Shown: positions 1-6,890, numbered from the stretch's first letter. The stretch is DNA of 12,003 nt from Chloroflexota bacterium (GCA_021812735.1 JAKAMV010000205.1:1-12003), one strand, 5' to 3'. The notes: generated by a model not told the origin, from the sequence alone. A program made the numbers and translations.

Positions 1-590
1 TCGGCCAGGAGGTGGCTCGACACGAGCACCGTTCTGCCCTCGGCCGCCAGCGCGCGCAGGGTGTCCCGCATGCCGACGATCCCAGCCGGGTCGAGGCCGT
101 TGGCCGGCTCGTCGAGCAGCAGCAGCGGCGGGTTGTTGAGAAGCGCGGCGGCGATGGCCAGGCGCTGGCGCATGCCCGTGGAGTAGCCGGACACGCGATC
201 GCCTGCCCGGTCGCGCAGGCTGACCAGGTCGAGCACCTCGTCCACGCGGCCTCGCGGGACCGGTGCCCCCGCCGCCGCCAGCGCGAGCAGGTTCTCGCGA
301 CCGGTCAGGAACGGGTAGAAGGATGGCGCCTCCACCAGCGCTCCGACACCGAACAGCAGGCGCCGGGTGCCGCGCCCGAACGGCCGGCCGAAGAGTTCGA
401 CCGTCCCGGAATCCGGTCGGGCGAGCCCGGTGAGGATCCGCATCGTGGTGGTCTTGCCGGCGCCGTTGGGGCCAAGGAAGCCGTACACGGCGCCTGCCGG
501 CACGCGCAGGTCCAGACCGTCGAGCGCAACCCGCGGCCCGTACCGCTTCGCCAGCCCGCGCGCCACGATGGCGTCGCCCGCCTCGACCAC
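1..590 (-). CDS. ABC transporter ATP-binding protein, BcrA-like (3' end outside window)
   Basis: Nucleotide-binding subunit of an ABC transporter; it would hydrolyse ATP on the cytoplasmic side and power a separate permease, which is probably encoded beyond the left edge. The visible 196 residues contain, in order, Walker A GPNGAGKT (40-47), the segment LVEAPSFYPFLTGREN (85-100) with Glu where many ABC proteins have the Q-loop Gln, signature VSGYSTGM (133-140), Walker B LLLLDEP (156-162), the D-loop NGLDPAG, and the H-loop SSH (191-193). The Glu/FYPxLT segment and the LLNNP...NGLDPAG wording are typical of the BcrA/lantibiotic-immunity branch of drug and peptide exporters. I chose the GTG start at 590 because GGAG lies 5 bases upstream and no ATG precedes it in frame. 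The frame is open to base 1, so the C-terminus is missing. Family assignment is firm; the substrate is unknown. Confidence 0.93.
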   Translation of the reverse strand, partial: MVEAGDAIVARGLAKRYGPRVALDGLDLRVPAGAVYGFLGPNGAGKTTTMRILTGLARPDSGTVELFGRPFGRGTRRLLFGVGALVEAPSFYPFLTGRENLLALAAAGAPVPRGRVDEVLDLVSLRDRAGDRVSGYSTGMRQRLAIAAALLNNPPLLLLDEPANGLDPAGIVGMRDTLRALAAEGRTVLVSSHLLA

Positions 591-675
591 GTCGTCTCCG
601 CAGCTGCCCGCGAACCGCCGGAAGGCCCGGTCGCGATGACGATAGCGCGACTGGCGGGCCAGGCGGCCGGCCCCG

Positions 676-704
676 GCGACAGCACGCGGGCCTGGTGGCA
701 TACT
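676..704 (+). promoter_or_regulatory. candidate sigma70-type promoter for the secreted protein
   Basis: GCGACA (676-681) is separated by 17 bases from CATACT (699-704). Each box matches 4 of 6 consensus positions. If used, the leader to the TTG start at 893 would be roughly 180 bases. In DNA this GC-rich such matches can occur by chance, so this is only a candidate. Confidence 0.3.
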
Positions 705-874
705 TCCGACACGGGCGCGTCCCGCACGGGCATGCCCGCACGGCGTGCCCGAGACCAACAACCAAGCACCAGCCGTCGGCCCGGCGGGCGACCGCCGCGC
801 CGGGACCCTGCCTCCGGGCAGTTGCCGGCGGCACCAGGCCCACCGTCACCGCGACCCATGCGCGGTGTTCCGGC

Positions 875-884
875 AGAGGGGAGG
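875..884 (+). promoter_or_regulatory. strong ribosome binding site that sets a TTG start
   Basis: AGAGGGGAGG ends 8 bases before TTG at 893. It is one of the best Shine-Dalgarno matches in the window. It places the start immediately before a well-formed signal peptide, instead of at upstream ATG codons in the same frame. Confidence 0.75.
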
Positions 885-892
885 CAAGACGG

Positions 893-1738
893 TTGCCCCA
901 CGAGCCTCGTGGCGCCCAGGGGGCGCCTCTCCGGAGGCTGCGCTCGCTGCTGGCCTCCCTGCTTGTCGCACTCGTCGGGTTGGGCGCCATTACGGCCGTC
1001 GCTCCCGCGGCCCGCGCAGCGACCTACAAGGTCGTGATCGTGGTCGGGCCTGCCGGTTCGAGCACCGCCAACTACCGCTCCAGCGCCAACCTCCTCGCCG
1101 CCCAGGCCGCCGGCTACGGCGCCGACGTGGTCAAGGTGTACTCGCCCAACGCCACCTGGTCGCGCGTCGCCGGCGCCGCCCGTGACGCCAACGTCCTGAT
1201 CTACCTCGGCCACGGCAACGGCTGGCCCAGCCCATACGCGCCGTTCTCCACCGCGCAGAAGGACGGCCTCGGCCTCAACCCGTCGCTCGGCTCGGGCGAC
1301 ACGGCCACCAGGTACTTCGGCGAGTCGTATGTGGCCCGGCTGGCCCTCGCGCCGAACGCCGTCGTCATCCTCAACCGCCTCTGCTACGCGTCCGGCGATT
1401 CGGAGTGGGGCGCCGCCAACCCGTCGCGGGCCGTGGCCGTCGAGCGGGTGGACAACTACGGCGCGGGATTCCTTCGGGGTGGCGCCAGGGCGGTGTTCGC
1501 GAGCGGCATCACCAGCGTCGGCTACGTGCTTCGGGGCCTGTTCGCGGGCCCGGCGTCCATGACGCTCGAGCGGCTGTTCTGGAGCGACCCGAGCGGCACC
1601 GACACCCACACGATCTCCTTCACCGGGACCCGCACGGCCGGCACGACCGCGCTGATGGACCCGTATGCGCCAAATCGCTACTACCGATCCGTGATCGGCT
1701 GGCTCTCGACCACTGTCGGCGACTGGCGCTCGGGCTGA
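893..1738 (+). CDS. secreted protein with caspase-like His/Cys dyad
   Basis: Exported protein of 281 residues from a TTG start supported by the AGAGGGGAGG site. Residues 1-42 form a long signal peptide: an Arg-rich n-region, a hydrophobic core at about 19-36, and an ARA cleavage site before Ala43. The mature part begins with a beta strand (YKVVIVVGP). It then shows a hydrophobic strand ending in GHGNG (VLIYLGHGNG, His107) and a second strand ending in a cysteine (VVILNRLCYASG, Cys164), followed by GAGFLRGGARAVFAS near 189-204. Strand-His-Gly and strand-Cys in this order are the hallmark of the caspase-haemoglobinase fold (caspases, gingipain/C25, CHAT). A secreted cysteine peptidase or peptidase-like domain is therefore inferred. 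No transmembrane anchor follows. It is a single gene followed by a strong terminator. The substrate is unknown, and activity is unproven from sequence. Confidence 0.75.
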   Translation: MPHEPRGAQGAPLRRLRSLLASLLVALVGLGAITAVAPAARAATYKVVIVVGPAGSSTANYRSSANLLAAQAAGYGADVVKVYSPNATWSRVAGAARDANVLIYLGHGNGWPSPYAPFSTAQKDGLGLNPSLGSGDTATRYFGESYVARLALAPNAVVILNRLCYASGDSEWGAANPSRAVAVERVDNYGAGFLRGGARAVFASGITSVGYVLRGLFAGPASMTLERLFWSDPSGTDTHTISFTGTRTAGTTALMDPYAPNRYYRSVIGWLSTTVGDWRSG

Positions 1739-1767
1739 CGCCTCCTCCTCAGCCCGGGCCCACGTCT

Positions 1768-1803
1768 GGCGGGCGGGGCGACAGCGATGTCGCCCCGCCC
1801 GCC
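1768..1803 (+). terminator. perfect 15-bp hairpin, intrinsic terminator
   Basis: The left arm at 1768-1782 and right arm at 1789-1803 are perfectly complementary over 15 bp around a 6-base AGCGAT loop, followed by TCCTTTCC. It lies 29 bases after the stop of the secreted-protein gene and before the next gene on the same strand. The T-tract is short and interrupted, as is common in high-GC genomes. Confidence 0.75.
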
Positions 1804-1850
1804 TCCTTTCCCGGGCCCCGCGCTGCCCGCTGACGGCGCATGATCGCGAG

Positions 1851-2681
1851 ATGCCGCCCCGCGCCGCCGCAACGGATTCCCGCTGGCGGGCCGTCCGCGC
1901 CGCCACGCCCGCCGACCGGCAGGGAGCGGCGCACGGCCGGGTCACGTTCCTGGGCCACTCGACGCTCCTGCTCGAGGTGGACGACCTGCGGATCCTCACC
2001 GACCCGCTGCTCCGCGAGGGCATGGGGCCCATCCGCCGCCAGGTGCGCGCCGTCCTGCCCGAGCTGTTTGCCGATCTCGACGCGGTGTTCGTGAGCCACG
2101 GCCATCACGACCACCTCGACCTCCCGTCCCTCCGCGCGATCCCCGGGCGGCCCACCGTCATCGTGCCCCGAGGGCTGGGCCGGCTCGTGGCCCGGGAGGT
2201 GCTCGGCCCCGTCGAGGAGGTCGAGCCCGGCGACCGCCTGTCGATCGACCGCGTCCATTTCGAGGTGGTCCCGGCCGCGCACTCCGGCAGGCGGGAGCCG
2301 CTGGGACCGACCGGGCCCGCGCTCGGCTGCGTGGTCCGGGGCTCGCGCCACATCTACTTCCCCGGCGACACGGACCTGTTCGCCGGCATGGCGGCGCTGG
2401 CGGGTTCGCTCGACGCCGCGCTCCTGCCTGTGTGGGGCTGGGGTCCCACCATTGGCCCCGGGCACATGGATCCCGAGCGCGCCGCCCAGGCGGCCGCGCT
2501 CCTCCAGCCGCGCATCGCCGTCCCCATCCACTGGGGCACCTTCTACCCAGCCGGCCTCCGGCGCCTGCGCCCGGCGCCGCTCGCCGCCCCCGGGCCGATG
2601 TTCGCGGAGGCTGTCGCGCGCCTCGCGCCCGGCATCGCCGTGCGCGTCCTGGCGCCGGGAGAGTCGCTCGATCTGGACTAG
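1851..2681 (+). CDS. metallo-beta-lactamase-fold hydrolase, UlaG/COG2220-like
   Basis: Probable cytoplasmic metal-dependent hydrolase of 276 residues. After a variable N-terminus, the core starts at VTFLGHSTLLLE (31-42), the usual opening of the COG2220/UlaG-like branch, which also includes NAPE-PLD-like phosphodiesterases. The metal motif HGHHDH (83-88) supplies His83, His85, Asp87 and His88. Further ligand candidates are His144, Asp173 in FPGDTD, and His227 in IHWGTF near the C-terminus. The GHMDPERAAQA segment (204-214) is also typical of this group. No signal peptide is visible. Length is normal for the family. ATG 1851 has no convincing Shine-Dalgarno sequence, so the true start could lie slightly downstream. 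It stands alone between a terminator and the next promoter region. The fold is secure; the substrate cannot be told from sequence. Confidence 0.88.
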   Translation: MPPRAAATDSRWRAVRAATPADRQGAAHGRVTFLGHSTLLLEVDDLRILTDPLLREGMGPIRRQVRAVLPELFADLDAVFVSHGHHDHLDLPSLRAIPGRPTVIVPRGLGRLVAREVLGPVEEVEPGDRLSIDRVHFEVVPAAHSGRREPLGPTGPALGCVVRGSRHIYFPGDTDLFAGMAALAGSLDAALLPVWGWGPTIGPGHMDPERAAQAAALLQPRIAVPIHWGTFYPAGLRRLRPAPLAAPGPMFAEAVARLAPGIAVRVLAPGESLDLD

Positions 2682-2686
2682 CCCGC

Positions 2687-2704
2687 CTCCTGAGACTCCA
2701 GGAG
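2687..2704. repeat. short inverted repeat after the MBL-fold gene
   Basis: CTCCTG (2687-2692) and CAGGAG (2699-2704) form a 6-bp hairpin with a 6-base loop just 6 bases after the MBL gene stop. There is no T-tract. It could be a weak terminator or an operator for the downstream operon. Confidence 0.4.
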
Positions 2705-2709
2705 AGGCG

Positions 2710-2723
2710 ATCGCAAATGCGAT
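2710..2723. promoter_or_regulatory. palindrome ATCGCA-AA-TGCGAT, possible operator
   Basis: A perfect 6-2-6 inverted repeat lies 14 bases upstream of the TTGACA box of the DUF2089 operon, in the most AT-rich stretch of the window. Placement just upstream of a promoter for a DNA-binding protein suggests a regulator site, possibly for autoregulation. That role is inferred from position only. Confidence 0.4.
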
Positions 2724-2737
2724 AACCGAAAGAAGGA

Positions 2738-2766
2738 TTGACAAAAGCGAAAGTGGCGGGTACTTA
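2738..2766 (+). promoter_or_regulatory. candidate promoter of the DUF2089-DUF4097 operon
   Basis: A consensus -35 hexamer TTGACA (2738-2743) is followed after 17 bases by TACTTA (2761-2766), a poor -10 match that keeps the leading TA. The GTG start follows at 2801 with a GAGAGGT ribosome binding site. The -35 and local AT-richness make this the best promoter candidate in the window; the exact -10 is uncertain. Confidence 0.5.
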
Positions 2767-2800
2767 TTCGCATGTACACCAAGCCACTTGAGAGGTAATC

Positions 2801-3238
2801 GTGGCGCACGACGTCATCGCGACCTGTCCGGTCTGTGCCCACGAGCTGGCCGTCACGCGCCTCCGCTGCGGCGAGTGCGGCACCACCATCGAGGGGGAGT
2901 TCGGGGTGGGGCGGTTCGGGAGGCTGACCCGGGACCAGACGCAGGTCCTCGAGAGCTTCCTGCGCAGCCGCGGCAACCTGCGGGACATGGAGCGGGAGCT
3001 GGGCATCAGCTACCCGACGGTCCGTGCCCGGGTGGAGGCGCTGGTTCGGGCGCTGGGCTTCGGCCCGCGAGATGAGGCCGACGTTCCCCCTGCCGGTCCT
3101 GCCGATCCCGCTGCGATGGCCACCCCTGACGAGATCGCCTCGGGACGGCGCGCCATTCTGGAGCGACTCGCCCGCAAGGAACTGAGCGCCGAGGCAGCCG
3201 CCGAGGCCATTCGCACCCTGGGGAGGGACGCCCGATGA
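2801..3238 (+). CDS. DUF2089-family zinc-ribbon/HTH regulator
   Basis: Small predicted DNA-binding regulator of 145 residues. The N-terminus is a zinc ribbon with CPVC (9-12) and CGEC (23-26). A helix-turn-helix-like segment follows (about 45-85, including NLRDMERELGISYPTVRARVEALV), which together match DUF2089. After a Pro/Ala linker, residues 113-141 form a short two-helix module (RRAILERLARKELSAEAAAEAIRTL) that resembles the SHOCT-like helices of YvlB-type proteins and recurs in the next two genes. The GTG start is set by GAGAGGT five bases upstream. The stop overlaps the next start by 4 bases (ATGA), so translation is probably coupled. DUF2089 genes commonly precede DUF4097 genes; regulation of this operon is inferred, and the ligand or signal is unknown. 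Confidence 0.88.
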   Translation: MAHDVIATCPVCAHELAVTRLRCGECGTTIEGEFGVGRFGRLTRDQTQVLESFLRSRGNLRDMERELGISYPTVRARVEALVRALGFGPRDEADVPPAGPADPAAMATPDEIASGRRAILERLARKELSAEAAAEAIRTLGRDAR

Positions 3239-4398
3239 CCGCCACGCCGAACGGCCTGCCGTCGGTCCGAGACCTGCCGCTTGCCGCAGGCGGCGACCTT
3301 GACCTCCGCCTGGGCGCCAGCCGCCTGCGACTGCGCGTGGTGGACGGAGACCGGCTGGTCGTCCGAGGCCACACGGACCACGACCTTGAGCGCGACGTGG
3401 AGATCGCGTCGGGAGAGGGCTGGGTCCGCGTGACCGATGGGCCGGCCGGCTCGCTCCGCGTGGGCCCGCTCACCCTCCGTGGGGCGGGTCGCGCGCCGGA
3501 CCTCGATGTGGACGTGCCGCGCGGCGTGCGCATCAGCGCGCGAACGCTCTCCGGCGACATCGAGGCCGTGGGGGTCGCCGGCGCGAGCCGCTGGCAGTCC
3601 GCGAGCGGGGACATCCGCGTCGGTGCCGAGGACGGGTCGGTGACGGCCGAGTCGGTGTCTGGTCGTGTGCTCGTGGACGCCCGCGGGGCCGTGGCGGTGA
3701 CCGCGCGCACCGTGTCCGGCGCCGTCAGCGTGCGGGCGCCCATGATCCTGGCCCTGGATGCCGCGACCACGAGCGGGGACATCCTGGTGGACGGCCGGCT
3801 GGACGCCGGGTCCGCCCACAGCATCGCCACCGTGTCGGGCGACACGCGCCTGGTCACGGGCAGCGAGGTGACGGTGGAGTTCCAGTCCGTGGCCGGCGAC
3901 ATCCGTGCGGCCGTGCCGCATCGGTCGGACGGCACGCGGGGCCGCCGCACCGTGGTCGTGGGCGCGGGGCGCGTGAGGATCGGCATCCGGACCATGTCCG
4001 GCGACGCGCGGCTTCAGCCGGGCGTCGCGGATCCCGTGGCGGATGCCGCCGCGCCGACGCCGGCAGGCCCCGCGCCGGCCTCCGCATCGTGGGCCGACGT
4101 GGGCCGCGATTGGGCGGATCTCGCGCGCGACTGGGCGGAATCGGCCAAGGGCTGGGCATCCCGGGGCGCGTCATGGGTGCCCGGCGCCAAGGCCGGCTGG
4201 GCCGCCCAGGCCGAGTCGCCAGCCCAAGCCTGGCCGCCTGCCGCGCCCGAGACGCCGGTGCCGGCGCCTGCCGTCGCATCCGACGCGGACGCGAGGCGCC
4301 TGGCGATCCTGCGCGCCCTGGAGCGGGGCGAGGTCACCGTGGCGGAGGCTGCGGATCGGCTGGCCGAGCTCGAGGGACCGGCCGCTGCGGAGGCCTGA
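3235..4398 (+). CDS. DUF4097 beta-strand repeat protein with Trp-heptad segment and C-terminal SHOCT-like module
   Basis: Protein of 387 residues with four regions. Residues 1-95 are a beta-rich lead-in. Residues 96-260 carry repeats with an S-G-D/S-G core at 106, 124, 142, 161, 180, 201 and 255, plus a degenerate AGD at 220. The spacing is mostly 18-21 residues, as expected for a DUF4097/adhesin-like beta-helix. Residues 286-322 are an Ala-rich helical stretch with Trp at 286, 293, 300, 307, 314 and 322. Residues 349-380 repeat the SHOCT-like helices seen in the neighbours (AILRALERGEVTVAEAADRLAEL). No signal peptide or transmembrane helix is seen, so it is probably cytoplasmic or membrane-associated. 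GGGGAGGG lies 8 bases before the ATG. Family relatives (YvlB, LiaG-type) are linked to envelope-stress operons; the molecular role is unknown. Confidence 0.87.
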   Translation: MTATPNGLPSVRDLPLAAGGDLDLRLGASRLRLRVVDGDRLVVRGHTDHDLERDVEIASGEGWVRVTDGPAGSLRVGPLTLRGAGRAPDLDVDVPRGVRISARTLSGDIEAVGVAGASRWQSASGDIRVGAEDGSVTAESVSGRVLVDARGAVAVTARTVSGAVSVRAPMILALDAATTSGDILVDGRLDAGSAHSIATVSGDTRLVTGSEVTVEFQSVAGDIRAAVPHRSDGTRGRRTVVVGAGRVRIGIRTMSGDARLQPGVADPVADAAAPTPAGPAPASASWADVGRDWADLARDWAESAKGWASRGASWVPGAKAGWAAQAESPAQAWPPAAPETPVPAPAVASDADARRLAILRALERGEVTVAEAADRLAELEGPAAAEA

Positions 4399-4401
4399 AC
4401 C

Positions 4402-4803
4402 GTGCCGGAGGATCCGCTCGACACCGTCCTGCGCCTGGTGGCGGAGGGTCGCCTCACGGCCGACGAGGCCGCCGTGATCCTGGCCGCGCTTGACGCCCGG
4501 CTCGATCCCGGGGCGACGCCGGCCGGAGGATGGCCCGGGCCAGCGTCCGGCCGGGCGGGTCGGCCCCCGTCGCCCGGAGGGGAGGGCGGCGGGCGGTCGC
4601 TGCGCATCGAGGTGCGGGACGGTGCCCGCACGGTGGTGAACCTGCGCCTGCCCCTGGCCCTCGGCCAGTACGCGCTCGACCGGGTCCCCGGCCTGTCGGG
4701 CGATCAGGTGGACCGCGTGCGGGCGGCGCTGCGATCGGGCCTGACGGGTCCCGTGCTGGTGGTGGACGACGAGCACGGCGGCGTGCGGATCGCCATCGAC
4801 TAG
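4402..4803 (+). CDS. small SHOCT-like plus C-terminal alpha/beta module protein
   Basis: Protein of 133 residues; GTG start, GGAGG at 4389-4393, only 3 bases after the DUF4097 stop, so clearly the third operon member. Residues 4-33 are a SHOCT-like two-helix module (LDTVLRLVAEGRLTADEAAVILAAL). Residues 36-64 are a flexible Pro/Gly linker. Residues 66-133 form a compact region whose pattern (RSLRIEVRDG, VVNLRLPLALGQYAL, GLTGPVLVVDDEHGGVRIAID) resembles the C-terminal module of YvlB-like proteins in Bacillota and Chloroflexota. There is no signal peptide or membrane helix. Its function is not known. Sharing the helical module with both upstream proteins suggests the three bind each other or a common partner. 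It ends shortly before a convergent hairpin. Confidence 0.82.
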   Translation: MPEDPLDTVLRLVAEGRLTADEAAVILAALDARLDPGATPAGGWPGPASGRAGRPPSPGGEGGGRSLRIEVRDGARTVVNLRLPLALGQYALDRVPGLSGDQVDRVRAALRSGLTGPVLVVDDEHGGVRIAID

Positions 4804-4839
4804 GATCCCAGCCCGCGCGGCGGGCGCCCCTGGCTCCTC

Positions 4840-4876
4840 GGGTCGCGCGCTCTCGGGCGGGCCAGCGCGCGGACCC
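4840..4876. terminator. GC-rich hairpin between convergent genes, possible bidirectional terminator
   Basis: The left arm (4840-4851) pairs with the right arm (4864-4876) over 12 bp with one bulged base and a 12-base loop. It lies between the ends of the rightward SHOCT-like gene (4803) and the leftward histidine kinase gene (4884). No U-tract follows on either strand, so intrinsic termination is uncertain. Confidence 0.4.
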
Positions 4877-4883
4877 GCGGCGA

Positions 4884-6209
4884 TCAGGCCGGCGCGTCGG
4901 GTTTCGCGTGGCTGTCCGAGGCCGGCAGCGTCACGGTGAACCGGGCGCCGGCGCCCTCGGGCGAGGACGCGTGGATCGTGCCCCGCATCGCGTCGGTGAT
5001 CCGGCGCGCGATGGCAAGGCCCAGCCCCGTGCCGCCGGAGCCGTGGCGGGTGGTCCCGTGGAGGCGCGTGAACGGCTCGAAGATCCGCTCCATCGCCTCC
5101 GGCGGGATGCCGGGCCCCTGGTCCTCCACCTCGACCACCGCCTGCGCCCCCGCCCGCCGAACCCGGACCGTGACGGTGGTGCCGCGCGGAGAGTGGTCCA
5201 CGGCGTTGTCCACCAGGATCAGCAGCAGCTGGACGAAGCGGTCGCGGTCCGCGCTGGCGAGGACCGGGCCGACCGCCTCGTGCGCCAGCGTCACATCGCG
5301 CTCGGCCGCCAGCGCGGTGGCGCCGCGCACCGTGTCGGCCGCGAGCGACGCGACGTCGAGCACCACGGACGACACCGAGAGCCTGGTCTCGTCCCAGGCC
5401 GCCAGCTGGAGCAGGTCCCCCACGAGCAGCCCGAGCCGGTCCGCCTCGGCCACGATATCGGTCACGAAGTCCCGCCCCTCGTCATCGACCAGGTTCTCCC
5501 GCTCCAGCACCTCGGCGTTGGCGCGGATGAGCGCGGCGGGCGTGCGCAGCTCGTGCGAGGCGTCGGCCACGAACCGGCGCTGGGCCTCGAAGCCCTCGCG
5601 GATGGGCCGCAGGGCCCGCCCGGTGACGAGGAGCGTAATCAGTGCCGCCCCGACCAGGCCCACCGCGCCGACGGCGCCGATCGCGAGGAGCAGCGTCCGG
5701 GCGATCTGGTCGTGGAGGTCGAGGCGGATCCCGCCCTGGACGAACCCCAGGGTCTGCCCGTTGTGGACGATCGGCAGCGTGTACAGGCGGAGGTCCACAC
5801 CGTTCGCCTGGATGGTGCGCAGGTCGCTCCCGCTCGCGGCGGCCGAGGCCATGGCGGCCGTGTCGGGCAGGCCGACGGTCGGGTAGTTGGACCGGTTCTC
5901 GGTGACGGTGCCCGAGGGGCTCACGACCAGCACGAAGGTGTCCGACTGGCCCGTGGGCCGATCGGGATCCGCGGCGGCGTCGGTGTCCACGCCGCCGCTG
6001 TCACCGCCCGTCTCCTTGCCGGTGGCGACGACCCGGGCCTGGACCGCGTCCATCACGGCCCGGTCCACGTCGCTGTCGAGCGCCCGCAGCGCCACCACGG
6101 CGGTCACGGCGCCCACGCCCACCACCAGCAGCGCGAGCAGTGCCATGGTGACCGCGAACAGCCGGCGGCGCGTCCGCCGGATGAGGCGCTCGGTGGTGCC
6201 GAGGGCCAT
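4884..6209 (-). CDS. sensor histidine kinase, HAMP-less, two transmembrane helices
   Basis: Membrane sensor kinase of 441 residues, partner of the adjacent response regulator. TM1 is about 19-41; an extracytoplasmic sensor region spans 42-170 and includes an Asp/Gly-rich stretch (64-90); TM2 is about 172-196. Only 17 residues separate TM2 from the dimerisation helix, too short for a HAMP domain. The H-box FVADASHELRTP places the phospho-acceptor at His219. The catalytic domain has an N-box with Asn335 (VDNAVDHS), G1 DQGPGIP (363-369), F-box IFEPF, and G2 GSGGTGLGL (390-398). All residues needed for activity are present. The ATG start lies 6 bases after the regulator stop, with GAGGG upstream, indicating one operon. 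The signal is unknown; the neighbouring redox operon makes a redox or envelope cue plausible. Confidence 0.95.
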   Translation of the reverse strand: MALGTTERLIRRTRRRLFAVTMALLALLVVGVGAVTAVVALRALDSDVDRAVMDAVQARVVATGKETGGDSGGVDTDAAADPDRPTGQSDTFVLVVSPSGTVTENRSNYPTVGLPDTAAMASAAASGSDLRTIQANGVDLRLYTLPIVHNGQTLGFVQGGIRLDLHDQIARTLLLAIGAVGAVGLVGAALITLLVTGRALRPIREGFEAQRRFVADASHELRTPAALIRANAEVLERENLVDDEGRDFVTDIVAEADRLGLLVGDLLQLAAWDETRLSVSSVVLDVASLAADTVRGATALAAERDVTLAHEAVGPVLASADRDRFVQLLLILVDNAVDHSPRGTTVTVRVRRAGAQAVVEVEDQGPGIPPEAMERIFEPFTRLHGTTRHGSGGTGLGLAIARRITDAMRGTIHASSPEGAGARFTVTLPASDSHAKPDAPA

Positions 6210-6215
6210 GGGGGG

Positions 6216-6890
6216 TCAGCCCTCTGACTTGAGCGAGTAGCCGACGCCCCGCACCGTCTTGAGCCGGTCGGCGCGCGCCAGCTCGCCCAGCTTGCGGCGC
6301 AGGTACGAGACGTACAGGTCCACCACGTTCGAGTACACGTCGGGCTCGGCGCCCCAGACCTGGTCGAGGATCTGCTGGCGGGTCACCACCTGGTTGGCGT
6401 GGCGGATGAAGAACCCCAGCAGCGCGAATTCCCGGGCGGACAGGTCCACCGTGCGCTCGCCCACCTGGGCGACATGGCGCAGCTCGTCGAGCACGATGTC
6501 GCCGGCCGACAGGTGGGCGTCCGCCGAGGGCGCGGGGCGCCGGCCGAGTGCCCGGATGCGGGCCAGCAGCTCGGAGAAGGCGAACGGCTTGGCGAGGTAG
6601 TCGTCGGCGCCCGCGTCGAGCCCGGCGACCCGGTCGTCCACCGAGCCGAGCGCGGTGAGCATCAGCACCGGCGCCGTGACGCCCCGGGCCTTGAGCAGGC
6701 GCATCACCGTCATGCCGTCGATGTCCGGCAGGCCCCGGTCCAGCACCACCACGTCGTGCGGCCCGGTCTCCGCCATCGCGACCGCGGAGATGCCGTCCGG
6801 CGCCACGTCCACGACATGGCGCTCCGCCACCAGCACGCGCTTCACCAGCGCCGCCATCTTGGGCTCGTCCTCGACCACCAGAATGCGCAT
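6216..6890 (-). CDS. OmpR/PhoB-family response regulator
   Basis: DNA-binding response regulator of 224 residues. The receiver domain (1-115) has the acidic pocket VVEDE (5-9), phospho-acceptor Asp51 in VVLDRGLPDIDG, Thr79 and Lys101 in KPFAFSEL. The C-terminal winged helix (about 128-221) shows the usual LSAREFALLGFF, VVTRQQILDQVW, NVVDLYVSYLRRKL and KTVRGVGYSL blocks. Lys101 and the winged helix together mark it as OmpR/PhoB type. It is first in a two-gene operon with the histidine kinase. Three 11-bp-phased direct repeats lie 51-79 bases upstream of its start codon, in the region shared with the divergent redox operon. This suggests autoregulation and control of that operon. The ATG has no clear Shine-Dalgarno sequence, and a -10-like box sits 7 bases before it, so the mRNA may be leaderless. 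Confidence 0.96.
   Translation of the reverse strand: MRILVVEDEPKMAALVKRVLVAERHVVDVAPDGISAVAMAETGPHDVVVLDRGLPDIDGMTVMRLLKARGVTAPVLMLTALGSVDDRVAGLDAGADDYLAKPFAFSELLARIRALGRRPAPSADAHLSAGDIVLDELRHVAQVGERTVDLSAREFALLGFFIRHANQVVTRQQILDQVWGAEPDVYSNVVDLYVSYLRRKLGELARADRLKTVRGVGYSLKSEG

Larger units (their letters stand above)
591..892. other. divergent intergenic region, about 300 bases
   Basis: This gap separates the leftward ABC ATPase from the rightward secreted protein. Frames read through it, but their translations are Arg/Pro/Gly-rich low-complexity sequence without any domain, so I regard it as noncoding. It contains a weak plus-strand promoter candidate (676-704), a 12-bp perfect palindrome CGGGCATGCCCG at 727-738 whose right half TGCCCG recurs at 746-751, and a strong ribosome binding site at its right end. 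No RNA gene is recognisable. Confidence 0.6.

Noticed and set aside
695..892. N-terminal extension of the secreted protein to the first in-frame ATG
   Set aside because: The extension is low-complexity and would bury the signal peptide. TTG 893 has a strong ribosome binding site and places the signal peptide at the N-terminus.
305..2032. Long minus-strand open frame of 575 codons
   Set aside because: It lies antisense to the ABC gene start, the secreted protein and the MBL gene. Its translation is Arg/Gly/Ala-rich with no domain, a typical shadow in high-GC DNA.
4530..6227. Plus-strand open frame of 565 codons opposite the histidine kinase
   Set aside because: The kinase on the minus strand has every catalytic box intact. 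The opposite frame shows only His/Arg/Gly-rich shadow sequence.
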